The notes: generated by a model from the letters alone, not told the origin. DNA of 64,000 nucleotides from Streptomyces sp. AM 2-1-1 (GCF_029167645.1 NZ_CP119147.1:3596001-3660000); one strand, 5' to 3'; positions 14,428 to 24,008 are shown, numbered from the stretch's first letter. Numbers and translations: made by a program.

Positions 14428-14801
14428 AGTACCCGCTGCTGGCTCTCATCAAGCTGTACCAGTGGACGATCAGCCCACTGCTGGGTCCTGTCTGCCGTTA
14501 CTACCCGTCGTGTTCGCACTACGGGTTCACGGCGATAGACCGGCACGGTGCGATCAAAGGAACGGCGCTGACCGCCTGGCGCATTCTGCGATGCAATCCG
14601 TGGTCGCCGGGCGGTGTGGACCATGTCCCTCCGCGTAAGCGTCCGCGCTGGCACGAACTGCTGCGCAACGCGCTGCGCGGTGACAAGGGCGGGGACTCCG
14701 CCACTGATGTGCCCCCCGGGGACACGGCAGCCGCGTCAGCGGCGTCGGCCGTGCTGCCGGGCCCGGCCACAGAGACCTCGCCCAAAGCTCAAGGAGCCTG
14801 A
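14424..14801 (+). CDS. yidD: membrane protein insertion efficiency factor YidD
   Basis: YidD is a small membrane-associated protein that supports insertion of proteins through YidC. The 125-residue product has the family core [22 protein letters not shown] and [14 protein letters not shown] in the first 75 residues. An Ala/Pro-rich tail follows that is typical of actinomycete members. The start overlaps the end of rnpA, and yidC follows within 4 nt. Confidence 0.95.
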   Translation: MKYPLLALIKLYQWTISPLLGPVCRYYPSCSHYGFTAIDRHGAIKGTALTAWRILRCNPWSPGGVDHVPPRKRPRWHELLRNALRGDKGGDSATDVPPGDTAAASAASAVLPGPATETSPKAQGA

Positions 14802-14804
14802 TTA

Positions 14805-16058
14805 GTGGACACGATTGCCAGTCTGTTCAGCTTTATCACCACACCCGTCTCGTGGGTGATCGTCCAGTTCCACAAGGTCTACGGGGCGATGTTCGGTGAC
14901 GACACGGGCTGGGCCTGGGGCCTGTCCATCGTGTCCCTCGTGGTCCTGATCCGTATCTGCCTGGTCCCGCTCTTCGTGAAGCAGATCAAGTCGACGCGGA
15001 ACATGCAGGTGCTCCAGCCGAAGATGAAGGCGATCCAGGAGCGCTACAAGAACGACAAGCAGCGTCAGTCCGAAGAGATGATGAAGCTGTACAAGGAGAC
15101 GGGTACCAACCCGCTCTCCTCGTGCCTTCCCATCCTGGCGCAGTCCCCGTTCTTCTTCGCCCTCTACCACGTGCTCGCGGCCATCGCCAACGGCAAGACG
15201 ATCGGCGTGATCGACCAGCCGCTGCTCGACAGCGCGCGGCAGGCCCACATCTTCGGTGCGCCGCTCGCGGCGAAGTTCATGAACAGCTCCTCCGAGGTGC
15301 AGGCCCTCGGCGCCTCGCTCGTCGACGTCCGTGTCGTCACCGCCGTGATGATCGTGATGATGTCGGCCTCGCAGTTCTTCACCCAGCGCCAGCTGATGAC
15401 GAAGAACGTCGATCTCTCGGTGAAGACCCCGTACATGCAGCAGCAGAAGATGCTGATGTACGTCTTCCCGCTGATCTTCGCCGTCATGGGCATCAACTTC
15501 CCCGTCGGTGTCCTCGTCTACTGGCTGACCACCAACGTCTGGACCATGGGTCAGCAGATGTACGTGATCAGCCAGAACCCGACCCCGGGCAGCAAGGCCC
15601 AGGACCAGTACCTCGGACGGTTGCTGAAGAGCGTCACCCAGCACGGCGAGGTACGCGGCCGGACGCGTCGCAACACCGTCAAGCGCATCTACGCCAAGGG
15701 CACCGAGCGCAACGACATCGAGCGCAAGTTCATCAACGGTCTCACCAAGCTGGGCCTCGCCGCCCAGGAGGACGGGACCGTGGCGAAGAGCGAGACGACG
15801 GTGACTGAAGCCGAGGGGACCGCCCAGCGGCGCCACCAGCCCAAGCGCCAGACCAAGGCTCAGCGGCAGACGGCCACCGGCCAGGCCGAGGCGGCCAAGG
15901 AACCGCACCCCGGCGAGACCCCGGGTGCCACGACCTCGCTCCAGAAGCAGGACGACAAGCCGAAGCCGGCGGGCAAGCCCGCGTCGGGCTCCTCACGCCA
16001 AGCCAAGTCCGGACCGCGCAAGGGCCAGCAGCGGCCCAAGCACCCGTCCAAGAAGTAA
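14805..16058 (+). CDS. yidC: membrane protein insertase YidC
   Basis: YidC inserts membrane proteins alone or together with SecYEG. The 417-residue protein shows an N-terminal membrane segment (about 15-55) and the conserved core with ARTHF-like hydrophobic stretches at about 100-130, 170-190 and 215-245. A long basic, Lys/Gln/Ala-rich cytoplasmic tail starts near residue 260 and may contact ribosomes. It lacks the large periplasmic domain of E. coli YidC, as expected for actinomycetes. The GTG start follows AAGGAG. Confidence 0.95.
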   Translation: MDTIASLFSFITTPVSWVIVQFHKVYGAMFGDDTGWAWGLSIVSLVVLIRICLVPLFVKQIKSTRNMQVLQPKMKAIQERYKNDKQRQSEEMMKLYKETGTNPLSSCLPILAQSPFFFALYHVLAAIANGKTIGVIDQPLLDSARQAHIFGAPLAAKFMNSSSEVQALGASLVDVRVVTAVMIVMMSASQFFTQRQLMTKNVDLSVKTPYMQQQKMLMYVFPLIFAVMGINFPVGVLVYWLTTNVWTMGQQMYVISQNPTPGSKAQDQYLGRLLKSVTQHGEVRGRTRRNTVKRIYAKGTERNDIERKFINGLTKLGLAAQEDGTVAKSETTVTEAEGTAQRRHQPKRQTKAQRQTATGQAEAAKEPHPGETPGATTSLQKQDDKPKPAGKPASGSSRQAKSGPRKGQQRPKHPSKK

Positions 16059-16072
16059 GAAGGAGTCCATCC

Positions 16073-16582
16073 GTGTCGGAAGTCACCATCTCCACGGCCG
16101 CCGAGGGCAGCGACACCTTGACCCGCCTCGAGCAGGAAGGCGAGATCGCGGCCGACTATCTCGAGGGTCTTCTCGATATCGCTGATCTCGACGGTGACAT
16201 CGACATGGACGTCGAGGCGGACCGGGCCGCGGTCTCCATCATCAGCGAGTCGGCGGGTGAACTGCAGAAGCTCGTGGGCCGCGACGGTGAGGTGCTGGAG
16301 GCGCTCCAGGAGCTGACCCGGCTCGCGGTGCACCGGGAGACCGGTGACCGCAGCCGTCTGATGCTGGACATCGCGGGCTTCCGGGCGAAGAAGCGCGAGG
16401 TTCTTGCGGTGCTCGGCGCGAAGGCGGCGGACGAGGTCAAGAGCTCCGGTGAGCCGGTGCGGCTGGAACCGATGACGCCGTTCGAGCGCAAGGTCGTGCA
16501 CGACGCGATCGCTGCGGCCGGTCTGCGGAGCGAGTCCGAAGGCGAGGAGCCCCAGCGCTTCGTCGTCGTTCTTCCGGCCTGA
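16073..16582 (+). CDS. jag: Jag/SpoIIIJ-associated RNA-binding protein (KH-R3H)
   Basis: The 169-residue protein has an acidic N-terminal part and a KH-like domain (about 60-110). The R3H domain (about 110-169) contains the segment LEPMTPFERKVVHDAI; its Arg-x3-His core appears as R(K)VVH. Jag proteins bind RNA and are encoded next to yidC in most Gram-positive bacteria. The precise role is unsettled. GTG start after AGAAGGAG, 14 nt after yidC. Confidence 0.92.
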   Translation: MSEVTISTAAEGSDTLTRLEQEGEIAADYLEGLLDIADLDGDIDMDVEADRAAVSIISESAGELQKLVGRDGEVLEALQELTRLAVHRETGDRSRLMLDIAGFRAKKREVLAVLGAKAADEVKSSGEPVRLEPMTPFERKVVHDAIAAAGLRSESEGEEPQRFVVVLPA

Positions 16583-16597
16583 CCGGAACGTGTTCTG

Positions 16598-16627
16598 TCG
16601 GCCCCGTCTGTTCGCAGGCGGGGCCGA
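16598..16627 (+). terminator. TTCG-tetraloop terminator after jag
   Basis: TCGGCCCCGTCTG pairs with CAGGCGGGGCCGA (one G-T pair) across a TTCG loop, followed by TCTTTGT. It may partly end the rpmH-jag transcript before rsmG. Confidence 0.75.
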
Positions 16628-16682
16628 TCTTTGTCAGCCTGATGGTCAGGCATTCACAGTGCGGTAGGGAAGGACGGTCCCC

Positions 16683-17399
16683 GTGACGGAGGAAGCAGCG
16701 CTCCCTCAGGCACCTGAGTCGGCCCAGGCGGTTTTCGGCGAGTTCCTTCCGGAAGCCGTCCGGTACGCGGAGCTGCTCGCGGACGCGGGCGTCAAGCGCG
16801 GCCTGATCGGTCCTCGTGAGGTTCCACGCCTCTGGGAGCGGCACCTGCTGAACTGCGCGGTGCTCGCCGAAGTGGTTCCCCAGGACGTGACGGTGTGTGA
16901 TGTGGGTTCCGGCGCAGGGCTGCCCGGAATCCCCCTGGCCCTGGTCCGTCCCGACTTGAAGATCACGCTGCTGGAGCCGTTGCTCCGGAGGACGAACTTC
17001 CTCCAGGAGGTCGTGGAACTGCTCGGCCTCGACCATGTGACGGTCGTCCGGGGCCGGGCCGAAGAGGTCATGGGGAAGATCCCACCGGTCCATGTCGTCA
17101 CGGCACGGGCAGTGGCTCCCCTGGACCGACTCGCGGGCTGGGGAGTGCCGCTGCTGCGACCGTACGGCGAGATGCTCGCGCTCAAGGGCGACGCCGCCGA
17201 GGAGGAGATCAACGGTGCGCGCGCCGCGCTGAGCAAGCTCGGCGTCGTGGAGACCGAGGTCCTGCACGCGGGGGCGGGCGTGGTGGACCCCACGACGACG
17301 GTGGTCCGCGTCGTGGTGGGCGAGAGCCCGGGCGGTGTGAGGTTCGCCGCAAAGAAGGCCAAGGCGGCCCGGGTGGGACGGACGCGTCGGCGGCGCTGA
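16683..17399 (+). CDS. rsmG: 16S rRNA (guanine-527-N7)-methyltransferase RsmG
   Basis: RsmG methylates G527 of 16S rRNA using SAM; its loss gives low-level streptomycin resistance in Streptomyces. The SAM-binding motif is [18 protein letters not shown] (about 76-93). The acidic [15 protein letters not shown] and [12 protein letters not shown] segments also fit. The 238-residue length is normal, with a basic Arg-rich tail. GTG start preceded by AAGGA. It is also called gidB. Confidence 0.95.
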   Translation: MTEEAALPQAPESAQAVFGEFLPEAVRYAELLADAGVKRGLIGPREVPRLWERHLLNCAVLAEVVPQDVTVCDVGSGAGLPGIPLALVRPDLKITLLEPLLRRTNFLQEVVELLGLDHVTVVRGRAEEVMGKIPPVHVVTARAVAPLDRLAGWGVPLLRPYGEMLALKGDAAEEEINGARAALSKLGVVETEVLHAGAGVVDPTTTVVRVVVGESPGGVRFAAKKAKAARVGRTRRRR

Positions 17400-17710
17400 C
17401 GCGCTGCGACCGCCCTTCCGACGGACGTGGGGCCCTCGGGGCGCGCCCTCGGGGACCGATCCTGGTGGACCGGTCGATGCTCCACAGAAGTAGCCCTGAG
17501 CGCTCCACGCGGAGTGTCGGTGCTGGGTAGTTGCTCTGCGGAGGCATCGTGTTTCACGTGAAACGTCGCTCTCTGCTGCAGGGAATCATCGGCCGCGGCC
17601 GTGCGGCCGCCACGCCGCGGGACCGCAACCCCGTACGAGCTACCAAGTTGTCCACATCGGCGGAGTCATCCACAGAAGAGCGGGCCTCGCTGGTTCACCA
17701 CCCCGAAAGC
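17400..17710 (+). promoter_or_regulatory. parAB leader with parS and DnaA boxes
   Basis: This stretch between rsmG and parA contains parS at 17551-17564. It also contains a perfect DnaA box TTGTCCACA at 17648-17656 and a near box TCATCCACA at 17666-17674. The frame of parA is open through it, so a longer ParA cannot be excluded from sequence alone. parAB promoters are expected here. Confidence 0.6.
17551..17564. other. parS: parS site 1
   Basis: Perfect GTTTCACGTGAAAC, the 14-bp palindrome bound by ParB. It lies in the leader of parA. Confidence 0.95.
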
Positions 17711-18787
17711 ATGGCAGGCTCTGCTCATTGCGAGCCTGAAGTCGAGGAGAGTGAATCCTTGCGGTCCGACGCCAACATCGCGGGACCGATGACCGATCCG
17801 GTCCCCGGTCCCCGAACCGAATCCCTGGGGGACGGTGTTTCACGTGAAACACCGCCGCCCGTGGATGACACCCCTATCGGCCGCGCGGCACAGCTGGCTG
17901 TGGAGGCCCTGGGCCGTGCCGGGGACGGGCTGCCACGCCCTGACCGGACGCGCGTCATGGTGGTCGCCAACCAGAAGGGCGGTGTGGGCAAGACGACGTC
18001 GACCGTCAACCTTGCCGCCTCGCTCGCCCTGCACGGCGCCCGCGTTCTGGTGATCGACCTGGATCCGCAGGGGAACGCCTCGACGGCTCTGGGAATCGAC
18101 CATCACGCCGAGGTTCCCTCGGTCTACGACGTCCTGGTGGAGAGCGTGCCGCTCTCCGAAGTGGTGCAGCCCGTCCCGGACGTCGAAGGCCTCTTCTGCG
18201 CCCCTGCCACCATCGATCTCGCCGGTGCGGAGATCGAGTTGGTGTCGCTGGTGGCTCGCGAGAGCCGGCTCCAGCGTGCGATCCAGGCGTACGAGCAGCC
18301 GCTCGACTACATCCTCATCGACTGCCCGCCCTCTCTCGGCCTGCTGACGGTCAACGCGATGGTGGCCGGCGCGGAGGTACTGATCCCCATCCAGTGCGAG
18401 TACTACGCGCTGGAAGGGCTGGGGCAGCTGTTGAAGAACGTCGAGCTGGTACGGGGCCACCTCAATCCGGACCTCCACGTCTCCACCATCCTGCTCACCA
18501 TGTACGACGGCAGGACCCGCCTCGCCTCGCAGGTGGCGGAGGAGGTGCGCAGCCACTTCGGCAAGGAGGTGCTGCGCACCAGCATCCCGAGGTCCGTGCG
18601 CATCTCGGAAGCTCCCAGTTACGGACAGACGGTGCTGACGTACGACCCGGGCTCCAGCGGAGCGCTGTCCTACCTCGAAGCCGCACGAGAGATCGCCCTG
18701 CGGGGCGTCGGAGTGCGGTACGAGGCCCACCCCGCCCACCCGGGCAATCAGAGCACCCCGCAGAGTATTTCGGAGGGCATCCAGTGA
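17711..18787 (+). CDS. parA: chromosome partitioning ATPase ParA
   Basis: ParA is a deviant-Walker ATPase that positions ParB-parS complexes during sporulation septation. The Walker A is KGGVGKTT (Lys89, Lys94), followed by DLDPQGNAS and DCPPSLG. I placed the start at the ATG 17711 (358 aa), the length I recall for Streptomyces ParA. The frame is open back to 17531 and a TTG with AGGAGAG upstream lies at about 17759, so the start is uncertain. The N-terminal 80 residues are a weakly conserved extension that includes VSRET, encoded by an internal parS. Its stop overlaps parB by four bases. Confidence 0.93.
   Translation: MAGSAHCEPEVEESESLRSDANIAGPMTDPVPGPRTESLGDGVSRETPPPVDDTPIGRAAQLAVEALGRAGDGLPRPDRTRVMVVANQKGGVGKTTSTVNLAASLALHGARVLVIDLDPQGNASTALGIDHHAEVPSVYDVLVESVPLSEVVQPVPDVEGLFCAPATIDLAGAEIELVSLVARESRLQRAIQAYEQPLDYILIDCPPSLGLLTVNAMVAGAEVLIPIQCEYYALEGLGQLLKNVELVRGHLNPDLHVSTILLTMYDGRTRLASQVAEEVRSHFGKEVLRTSIPRSVRISEAPSYGQTVLTYDPGSSGALSYLEAAREIALRGVGVRYEAHPAHPGNQSTPQSISEGIQ
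17837..17850. other. parS: parS site 2, inside parA
   Basis: Perfect GTTTCACGTGAAAC within parA codons 43-47 (VSRET). The palindrome extends to 22 bp (17833-17854, CGGT...ACCG). Confidence 0.95.
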
Positions 18788-19878
18788 GTGATCGTCGTCG
18801 TGGGCTGGGGCGTGGGCTGGCGGCTCTGATCCCTGCGGCTCCCGTGGAGAAGCAGGTCGTGACCTCGGGCGCCGGGCAGTCGTCCTCGGTGCTGCCGTCC
18901 GAGCGGGGAGTGCCTGCCGCGAAGCTGTCCACCCTCTCGGCCAGGCCGTTGGTACCGGAGCCCAAGTCCGCAGAAGCACCCGTCGAGCAAGAGCCGGCCC
19001 CGGTCGGTGCGTACTTCGCCGAACTGCTTCCCGAGTCGATCCGGCCCAACCCGCAGCAGCCTCGCGAAGTGTTCGACGACGAGGCGCTCGCCGAACTGGT
19101 CACCTCAATCAAGGAGGTGGGACTTCTCCAGCCCGTCGTGGTGCGGCAGGTGGGTACCGACCGCTACGAGCTCATCATGGGCGAGCGGCGACTGCGGGCC
19201 AGTCGGGAGGCGGGACTGGAGCGCATCCCGGCGATCGTCCGGGAGACGGAGGACGACAAGCTCCTGCTGGACGCCCTTCTGGAGAACCTGCACCGGGCTC
19301 AGCTCAACCCGCTGGAGGAGGCGGCCGCTTACTCCCAGCTGCTCAAGGAGTTCCACTGCACCCAGGATCAGCTGGCGGACCGTATCGGCCGCTCGCGTCC
19401 TCAGGTGTCGAACACCCTGCGGCTGCTGCGACTGCCGCTCTCGGTCCGGAGCCGGGTCGCCGCCGGAGTCCTCTCCGCCGGGCACGCTCGCACCCTGCTC
19501 TCGTTGGAGGATCCCGAGGCGCAGGAGCAACTCGCCAGTCGCATCGTCCGTGAGGGACTCTCGGTTCGCTCGACCGAGGAGATCGTCAAACTCCTCGAGT
19601 CGGGAAGCGCTCGTGCCACGAAGCCGAAGGGGCCGAGGGCGGGAAGCCTGGTCTCCCCCGCGCTGAGCGATCTCGCCTCCCGGCTGTCGGACAGGTTCGA
19701 GACCCGCGTGAAGGTCGACCTCGGCCAGAAGAAGGGAAAGATCGTCGTCGAGTTCGCCTCGATGGAGGATCTCGACCGCATCCTCGGCAGCCTCGCTCCG
19801 GGTGAGGGACGCGTGCTGGATCGTGGCACCGCGGAGAAGCCGGCTCAGAAGCCCGCCGCGGGCCCAGACGCGGGCTGA
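18784..19878 (+). CDS. parB: chromosome partitioning CTPase ParB
   Basis: ParB binds parS and spreads along DNA as a CTP-dependent clamp. The 364-residue protein begins [17 protein letters not shown], which includes the usual N-terminal ParA-interacting basic motif. The CTP-binding core has [18 protein letters not shown] and [14 protein letters not shown]. The helix-turn-helix is [19 protein letters not shown], and the C-terminal dimerisation domain follows a linker near residue 290. The GTG start overlaps the parA stop (GTGA). Confidence 0.97.
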   Translation: MSDRRRGLGRGLAALIPAAPVEKQVVTSGAGQSSSVLPSERGVPAAKLSTLSARPLVPEPKSAEAPVEQEPAPVGAYFAELLPESIRPNPQQPREVFDDEALAELVTSIKEVGLLQPVVVRQVGTDRYELIMGERRLRASREAGLERIPAIVRETEDDKLLLDALLENLHRAQLNPLEEAAAYSQLLKEFHCTQDQLADRIGRSRPQVSNTLRLLRLPLSVRSRVAAGVLSAGHARTLLSLEDPEAQEQLASRIVREGLSVRSTEEIVKLLESGSARATKPKGPRAGSLVSPALSDLASRLSDRFETRVKVDLGQKKGKIVVEFASMEDLDRILGSLAPGEGRVLDRGTAEKPAQKPAAGPDAG

Positions 19879-19899
19879 CGGTCTCCGGCAGCTCCACAG

Positions 19900-19940
19900 A
19901 AGGACGGGTTCTGTTCCGGGGAGGAACAGGACCCGTCCTT
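19900..19940 (+). terminator. terminator after parAB
   Basis: AAGGACGGGTTCTGTTCC pairs with GGAACAGGACCCGTCCTT (one G-T pair) around a 5-nt loop, followed by T. It lies 20 nt beyond parB. Confidence 0.85.
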
Positions 19941-20034
19941 TGCTCGTTCCCGGGTGTGGGTTCCGTCTGGGTGGATACGATGCGATCCGGTAAGGGGCAT
20001 CCAGTGTGTTCCAGGGAAGTGAGGGATCGCCTTC

Positions 20035-20652
20035 ATGGGGCGTCGGCTCGTACCGCTCACCTTGGACAACCTTCCGGATCTCCCGCGGCGTTGTCGGTCC
20101 TGTGTGTTCTGGGAGCTGGATCCCGTCAGAGCCGACGTCGCGATCACGGAGGGCACGACGGAGTCGGCGAAGGAATCCTGGCTCTCCGCCGTCCTCCTGG
20201 AGTGGGGGTCCTGCGGACGTCTGGTCCACGTCGACGACACACCCGTGGGCTACGTGCTCTACGCCCCTGCGGCCTACGTCCCGCGTTCCATCGCCTTCCC
20301 CACCAGTCCGGTCTCACCGGACGCGGTACAGCTGATCACCGGATGGATCGATCCGGCGTACCAGCGCCAAGGGCTCGGCCGAACCATGGTGCAGACGGTG
20401 GCGAAGGATCTGTTGCAGCGGGGGTTCAAGGCGATCGAAGCGTTCGGTGAGGCGCGGTGGAAGGAACCGGCCTGCTTGCTCCCGGCGGATCATCTCCTGG
20501 CGGTGGGATTCAAGACCGTCCGTCCCCACCCCGTCCATCCCCGCCTGCGGCTGGACCTGCGTACGACTCTCTCGTGGAGGGAAGACGTGGAACTGGCATT
20601 GGACCGGCTCCTCGGAGCGGTCCAGAAGGAACCCGTACTCCGCCCACTGTGA
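20035..20652 (+). CDS. GNAT-family acetyltransferase next to parB
   Basis: The 205-residue protein has the GNAT acetyl-CoA site ERQ-like segment DPAYQRQGLGRTMVQTVAKDLLQRG at about residues 103-127, followed by the AIEAFGEARW strand. The substrate cannot be told. The N-terminal part contains CRSCVFWELDP, a Cys pair and aromatic residues conserved in actinomycete relatives as far as I recall. ATG start after GAGGG. It is separated from parB by a terminator, so it is probably transcribed alone. Confidence 0.85.
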   Translation: MGRRLVPLTLDNLPDLPRRCRSCVFWELDPVRADVAITEGTTESAKESWLSAVLLEWGSCGRLVHVDDTPVGYVLYAPAAYVPRSIAFPTSPVSPDAVQLITGWIDPAYQRQGLGRTMVQTVAKDLLQRGFKAIEAFGEARWKEPACLLPADHLLAVGFKTVRPHPVHPRLRLDLRTTLSWREDVELALDRLLGAVQKEPVLRPL

Positions 20653-20727
20653 CCACGGTCCCGGAGAGAAGGAGCCTGGCTCGCCGGAGCCTTGGTGTGC
20701 TCCCGCTCCCCTTACCCGCCCCAGCAG

Positions 20728-20760
20728 AACGGGTCGGCCTCTTCATGAGGCCGACCCGTT
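20728..20760. terminator. bidirectional terminator between GNAT gene and trxA
   Basis: AACGGGTCGGCCTC pairs with GAGGCCGACCCGTT (14 bp) around TTCAT, between convergent genes. The right arm runs into parS site 3. Confidence 0.85.
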
Positions 20761-20771
20761 TCACGTGAAAC
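20758..20771. other. parS: parS site 3
   Basis: Perfect GTTTCACGTGAAAC; its first three bases are the last three bases of the terminator stem. Confidence 0.95.
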
Positions 20772-20813
20772 ATGCTCCGTGGCGGCCTCGTGGCACGCGC
20801 ACGGCAGGGAGCG

Positions 20814-21146
20814 CTACTTCGCGACGATGAATTCCTCAAGGTCGCGGATGATCGCGGCCTTGGGCTTGGCGCCGACGATGGTCTTGGCGACCTCGCCGCC
20901 CTGGTAGACGTTGAGCGTGGGAATGGACATCACGCCGTACTTCGCGGCGGTATCCGGGTTTTCGTCGATGTTGAGCTTCACGATCTCGATCTCGTCGTGC
21001 TCAGCCGCGATGGCCTCCAGGGAGGGGGCGATCTGGCGGCACGGACCGCACCAGGCGGCCCAGAAGTCCACGAGAACGGGCTTGCCGCTCTTCAGGACCT
21101 CTTCCTCGAACGTAGCGTCGGTAACTTCCTTCAGCGCGCCGGCCAC
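20814..21146 (-). CDS. trxA: thioredoxin TrxA
   Basis: Thioredoxin is a cytosolic dithiol reductase recycled by TrxB. The active site WCGPC is at residues 32-36, followed by the cis-Pro in SIPTL. I chose the GTG at 21146 because AAGGAGG lies 6 nt before it; the ATG at 21161 lies just upstream of that sequence and has no ribosome site of its own. The resulting 110-residue length is typical. It is 43 nt downstream of trxB and ends the leftward block. Confidence 0.96.
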   Translation of the reverse strand: MAGALKEVTDATFEEEVLKSGKPVLVDFWAAWCGPCRQIAPSLEAIAAEHDEIEIVKLNIDENPDTAAKYGVMSIPTLNVYQGGEVAKTIVGAKPKAAIIRDLEEFIVAK

Positions 21147-21189
21147 GGCGGCCTCCTTCATACAGGGGGGTGGGGTGAGGTGAAGCGGT

Positions 21190-22161
21190 TCAGACGGCCG
21201 GGGTCTTCTCCGGCTCGGCGAGCTTCTCGTCCGCCAGAGCGGCGAGGAAGCGCTCGGCGTCGAGGGCGGCCGAACAACCGGTACCGGCTGCCGTGATGGC
21301 CTGGCGGTACGTGTGGTCGACGACATCGCCTGCGCCGAAGACGCCCGTGAGGTTGGTGCGGGTCGAGGGGGCCTGGACCTTGAGGTAGCCCTCCTCGTCG
21401 AGGTCGAGCTGACCCTTGAAGAGTTCGGTGCGCGGGTCGTGGCCCACGGCGATGAAGAGACCGGTGACCGGCAGCTCCGAGGTCTCCCCGGTCTTGGTGT
21501 TGCGCAGGGTCAGGCCGGACAGCTTCTGCTCTCCGTGGACCCCGGCAACCTCGCTGTCCCAGGCGAATGTGATCTTCGGGTCGGCGAAGGCCCGCTCCTG
21601 CATCGCCTTGGAGGCGCGGAGCGTGTCACGGCGGTGGACGATCGTGACCGACTTCGCGAAGCGGGAGAGGAAGGTGGCCTCCTCCATGGCGGTGTCACCG
21701 CCACCGATCACAGCGATGTCCTGGTCCTTGAAGAAGAAGCCGTCGCAGGTGGCACACCAGGAGACGCCGCGGCCGGAGAGAGCGTCCTCGTTCGGGAGAC
21801 CGAGCTTCCGGTGCTGGGAGCCGGTGGTCACGATGACGGCCTTGGCGCGGTGGACCGTGCCCGCCGTGTCGGTGACCGTCTTGATCTCACCGGTCAGGTC
21901 GACGGAGATCACGTCGTCCGGAACCAGCTCCGCACCGAAGCGCTCGGCCTGGGCACGCATGTTGTCCATGAGGTCGGGACCCATGATGCCGTCCTGGAAC
22001 CCGGGGAAGTTCTCCACGTCGGTGGTGTTCATCAGCGCACCACCGGCGGTGACGGCACCCTCGAAGACCAAGGGCTTCAGCGAGGCGCGAGCGGTGTACA
22101 GGGCGGCCGTGTATCCAGCCGGCCCGGAGCCGATGATGATCACATTACGGACGTCGCTCAC
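21190..22161 (-). CDS. trxB: thioredoxin reductase TrxB
   Basis: TrxB is an FAD enzyme that reduces thioredoxin with NADPH. It has the FAD motif [16 protein letters not shown], the redox pair WCATCDGFF, the NADPH fold [10 protein letters not shown] with HRRDTLRA, and the second FAD motif VFGAGDVVD. The 323-residue product starts at GTG 22161 ([11 protein letters not shown]) after GAGGAAG. In Streptomyces trxBA is a known disulphide-stress target of SigR; I could not point to a SigR promoter here. Confidence 0.97.
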   Translation of the reverse strand: MSDVRNVIIIGSGPAGYTAALYTARASLKPLVFEGAVTAGGALMNTTDVENFPGFQDGIMGPDLMDNMRAQAERFGAELVPDDVISVDLTGEIKTVTDTAGTVHRAKAVIVTTGSQHRKLGLPNEDALSGRGVSWCATCDGFFFKDQDIAVIGGGDTAMEEATFLSRFAKSVTIVHRRDTLRASKAMQERAFADPKITFAWDSEVAGVHGEQKLSGLTLRNTKTGETSELPVTGLFIAVGHDPRTELFKGQLDLDEEGYLKVQAPSTRTNLTGVFGAGDVVDHTYRQAITAAGTGCSAALDAERFLAALADEKLAEPEKTPAV

Positions 22162-22290
22162 GGGTGTCTTCCTCGTCTCTGCGGGCTTCCTACTGCCTGA
22201 TGGGGTCGGTTCTACGACTCTCACCCCACCCAACGGATCCTACGGGGCGTGCATTCCCGATACTCCCCGCGCACGGCGGACTCCTCGGGG

Positions 22291-23262
22291 TCAGGCCCTG
22301 GGGTAGGTGTGGGTGAGCAGGAGGGAGCCCGTACCGGAGGGGTCGGAGACGGCGCATTCCGCGTCGACGACGGCGGCGGTGACGAGGCGGTCGTCCGTGG
22401 GGTGCGGCACGACCACGAGATAGGCACCGGTGCCCTGGTAGGCGCCTGCCTCCGCTCCGAGGGCGGTGGCCGCATGTCCGAGTGCGCGCAGCACGCAGCC
22501 GGGGACGTCGGGCTTCCGCATCGCCTCGGGGGCGGAGGGCTGGGCCCCCGAGGGCGCGAGACCCTCGTCCTTCCCCCCCTGCGGTGGCGCCGGGGAAGCG
22601 CCCAGGAGGAGGTGCACCTGGTCCGGGAGGTTCGCCTCGGTGAACTCCGGAGAGACCGACGACTTCCCTCCCTCTTCCGGGTCGGGGGTGGGCGCGTCCA
22701 TGGCGGCCGAGGAAGCTGCCTTCTCGTCCGAGGTGCCGGCCGTCTGGGAGAAGAGGATACCGACGCCCAGCATCGCGACACCGAACACGGCGCCGAGAAC
22801 GGCCTTCCGCCGCGGGTACCGCGCGGAGCGGCGGCCGGGGCCCGCTGAAGCGAGGGGCGGCCCGGCGGAGGGGCGGGATGCCGACCGCTCCCGCAGCGTG
22901 CCGGAGTCCGCGCCGGGGGTCTGCTCCCGGAGGGGGCGAACCGATGCGAGCCGCGATGTTTCACGTGAAACATCGCTGCTCTCTCTCGACATGCCCGCCG
23001 GGGCGGAGGCACCGAGAAGCGCCTCCGCGTCGAGAGCCGCTTCGATCCGTCCGGCGATGTCGGCGGGCATCGGTCCCGGTGCCGGCGTCGTGCCGAGCAA
23101 GGACCGGATCTCCTCCAGTGAGGAGTGCACCTCGGCACAGGACGCGCAGGTGAGGAGATGCAGCCGGATTTGGGCGGCCCGGTCGGAGGGGAGCAGATCC
23201 TCACCGAAGGCCGAGATCTCCGGGACGTCAGGGTGCTGGGTCGTACCGGTCGTGGATGTCAC
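22291..23262 (-). CDS. zinc-finger anti-sigma factor, membrane-anchored
   Basis: The 323-residue protein is the likely inhibitor of the ECF sigma factor encoded just upstream. Its N-terminal domain has the ZAS motif His35-x3-Cys39-x2-Cys42. A disordered cytoplasmic linker leads to a single membrane segment at about 154-173 and a 150-residue extracytoplasmic domain. Its GTG start overlaps the sigma gene stop (GTGA). The gene order corresponds to sigM-rsmA-trxB2-trxC of M. tuberculosis. A parS site is embedded in the coding sequence and encodes VSRET (98-102). Confidence 0.85.
   Translation of the reverse strand: MTSTTGTTQHPDVPEISAFGEDLLPSDRAAQIRLHLLTCASCAEVHSSLEEIRSLLGTTPAPGPMPADIAGRIEAALDAEALLGASAPAGMSRESSDVSRETSRLASVRPLREQTPGADSGTLRERSASRPSAGPPLASAGPGRRSARYPRRKAVLGAVFGVAMLGVGILFSQTAGTSDEKAASSAAMDAPTPDPEEGGKSSVSPEFTEANLPDQVHLLLGASPAPPQGGKDEGLAPSGAQPSAPEAMRKPDVPGCVLRALGHAATALGAEAGAYQGTGAYLVVVPHPTDDRLVTAAVVDAECAVSDPSGTGSLLLTHTYPRA
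22958..22971. other. parS: parS site 4, inside the anti-sigma gene
   Basis: Perfect GTTTCACGTGAAAC, at the centre of a 24-bp perfect palindrome (22953-22976, GCGAT...ATCGC). Confidence 0.95.
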
Positions 23263-23978
23263 GCGTGTCCGCCTCCGCCCCGCACTGCGGCAGGATCATC
23301 CGTTTCTGCGTCTCTCGGCCCCGCCGCCCGTGGGACGGATGGACCGCGCGATCGGTTCCGTTCGGCTCCGGGCGGGCCGCCGCGCACCGGAGTGTCCTCC
23401 GTGCCGGGGCCGCGCAGATGAGTCAGCAGAGGCAGGAGCCGGGCTCGTCCCCGGGCGCAGCGGCTCTTCACCGTACCGGTGGGCACGCCGAGCATCAGGG
23501 CGGCCTCCGCGACGGGGTACCCCTGCATGTCCACGAGGACCAAGGCGGCCCGCTGGTCGGGAGGGAGCGTAGAGAGTGCGGTCAGCAGTTCACGGTGCAG
23601 GTCCTGGCGCTCGGCCGGTGCCTCGGCCGACTCGTGCGGCTCCACCAGCTGATCGAGGCGTTCCGCGGTGTCCACGGGAGAGGTCTTCCGGGAGGCGGCT
23701 CTGCGGGCCCGGTCCAGACAGGCGTTCACGGTGATGCGGTGCAGCCAGGTGGTGACGGCGGAGTGTCCCCGGAAGGTGTGCGCGGACCGGAACGCGGAGA
23801 CAAGGGCGTCCTGGACCGCGTCCGCCGCCTCCTCCCGGTCCCCGAGCGTCCGCAGCGCCACGGCCCACAGGCGGTCCCGGTGCCGGCGCACCAACTCACC
23901 GAAGGCGTCCGGCTCGCCCGCCACGTGCTGGGCCAGAAGTTCCTGGTCGTCGGTGCCGGCGAATCTGTCGTCGTCCAA
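23259..23978 (-). CDS. sigM: ECF RNA polymerase sigma factor (SigM-like)
   Basis: The 239-residue protein has sigma region 2 (about 17-85, with VQDALVSAFRSAHTFRG and TTWLHRITVNACLD) and region 4 (about 125-180, with LPPDQRAALVLVDMQGYPVAEAA). An unstructured tail follows. It should direct RNA polymerase to a small regulon when released by the adjacent anti-sigma factor. The annotated start is a TTG at 23978 with only a weak GGGGGC upstream, so the exact start is uncertain. The symbol follows mycobacterial synteny; a different, SigB-type sigma also carries the name sigM in S. coelicolor. Confidence 0.88.
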   Translation of the reverse strand: MDDDRFAGTDDQELLAQHVAGEPDAFGELVRRHRDRLWAVALRTLGDREEAADAVQDALVSAFRSAHTFRGHSAVTTWLHRITVNACLDRARRAASRKTSPVDTAERLDQLVEPHESAEAPAERQDLHRELLTALSTLPPDQRAALVLVDMQGYPVAEAALMLGVPTGTVKSRCARGRARLLPLLTHLRGPGTEDTPVRGGPPGAERNRSRGPSVPRAAGPRDAETDDPAAVRGGGGHA

Positions 23979-24008
23979 CGGTGAGCCCCCGCCCCCTGTA
24001 TCCGTCCG

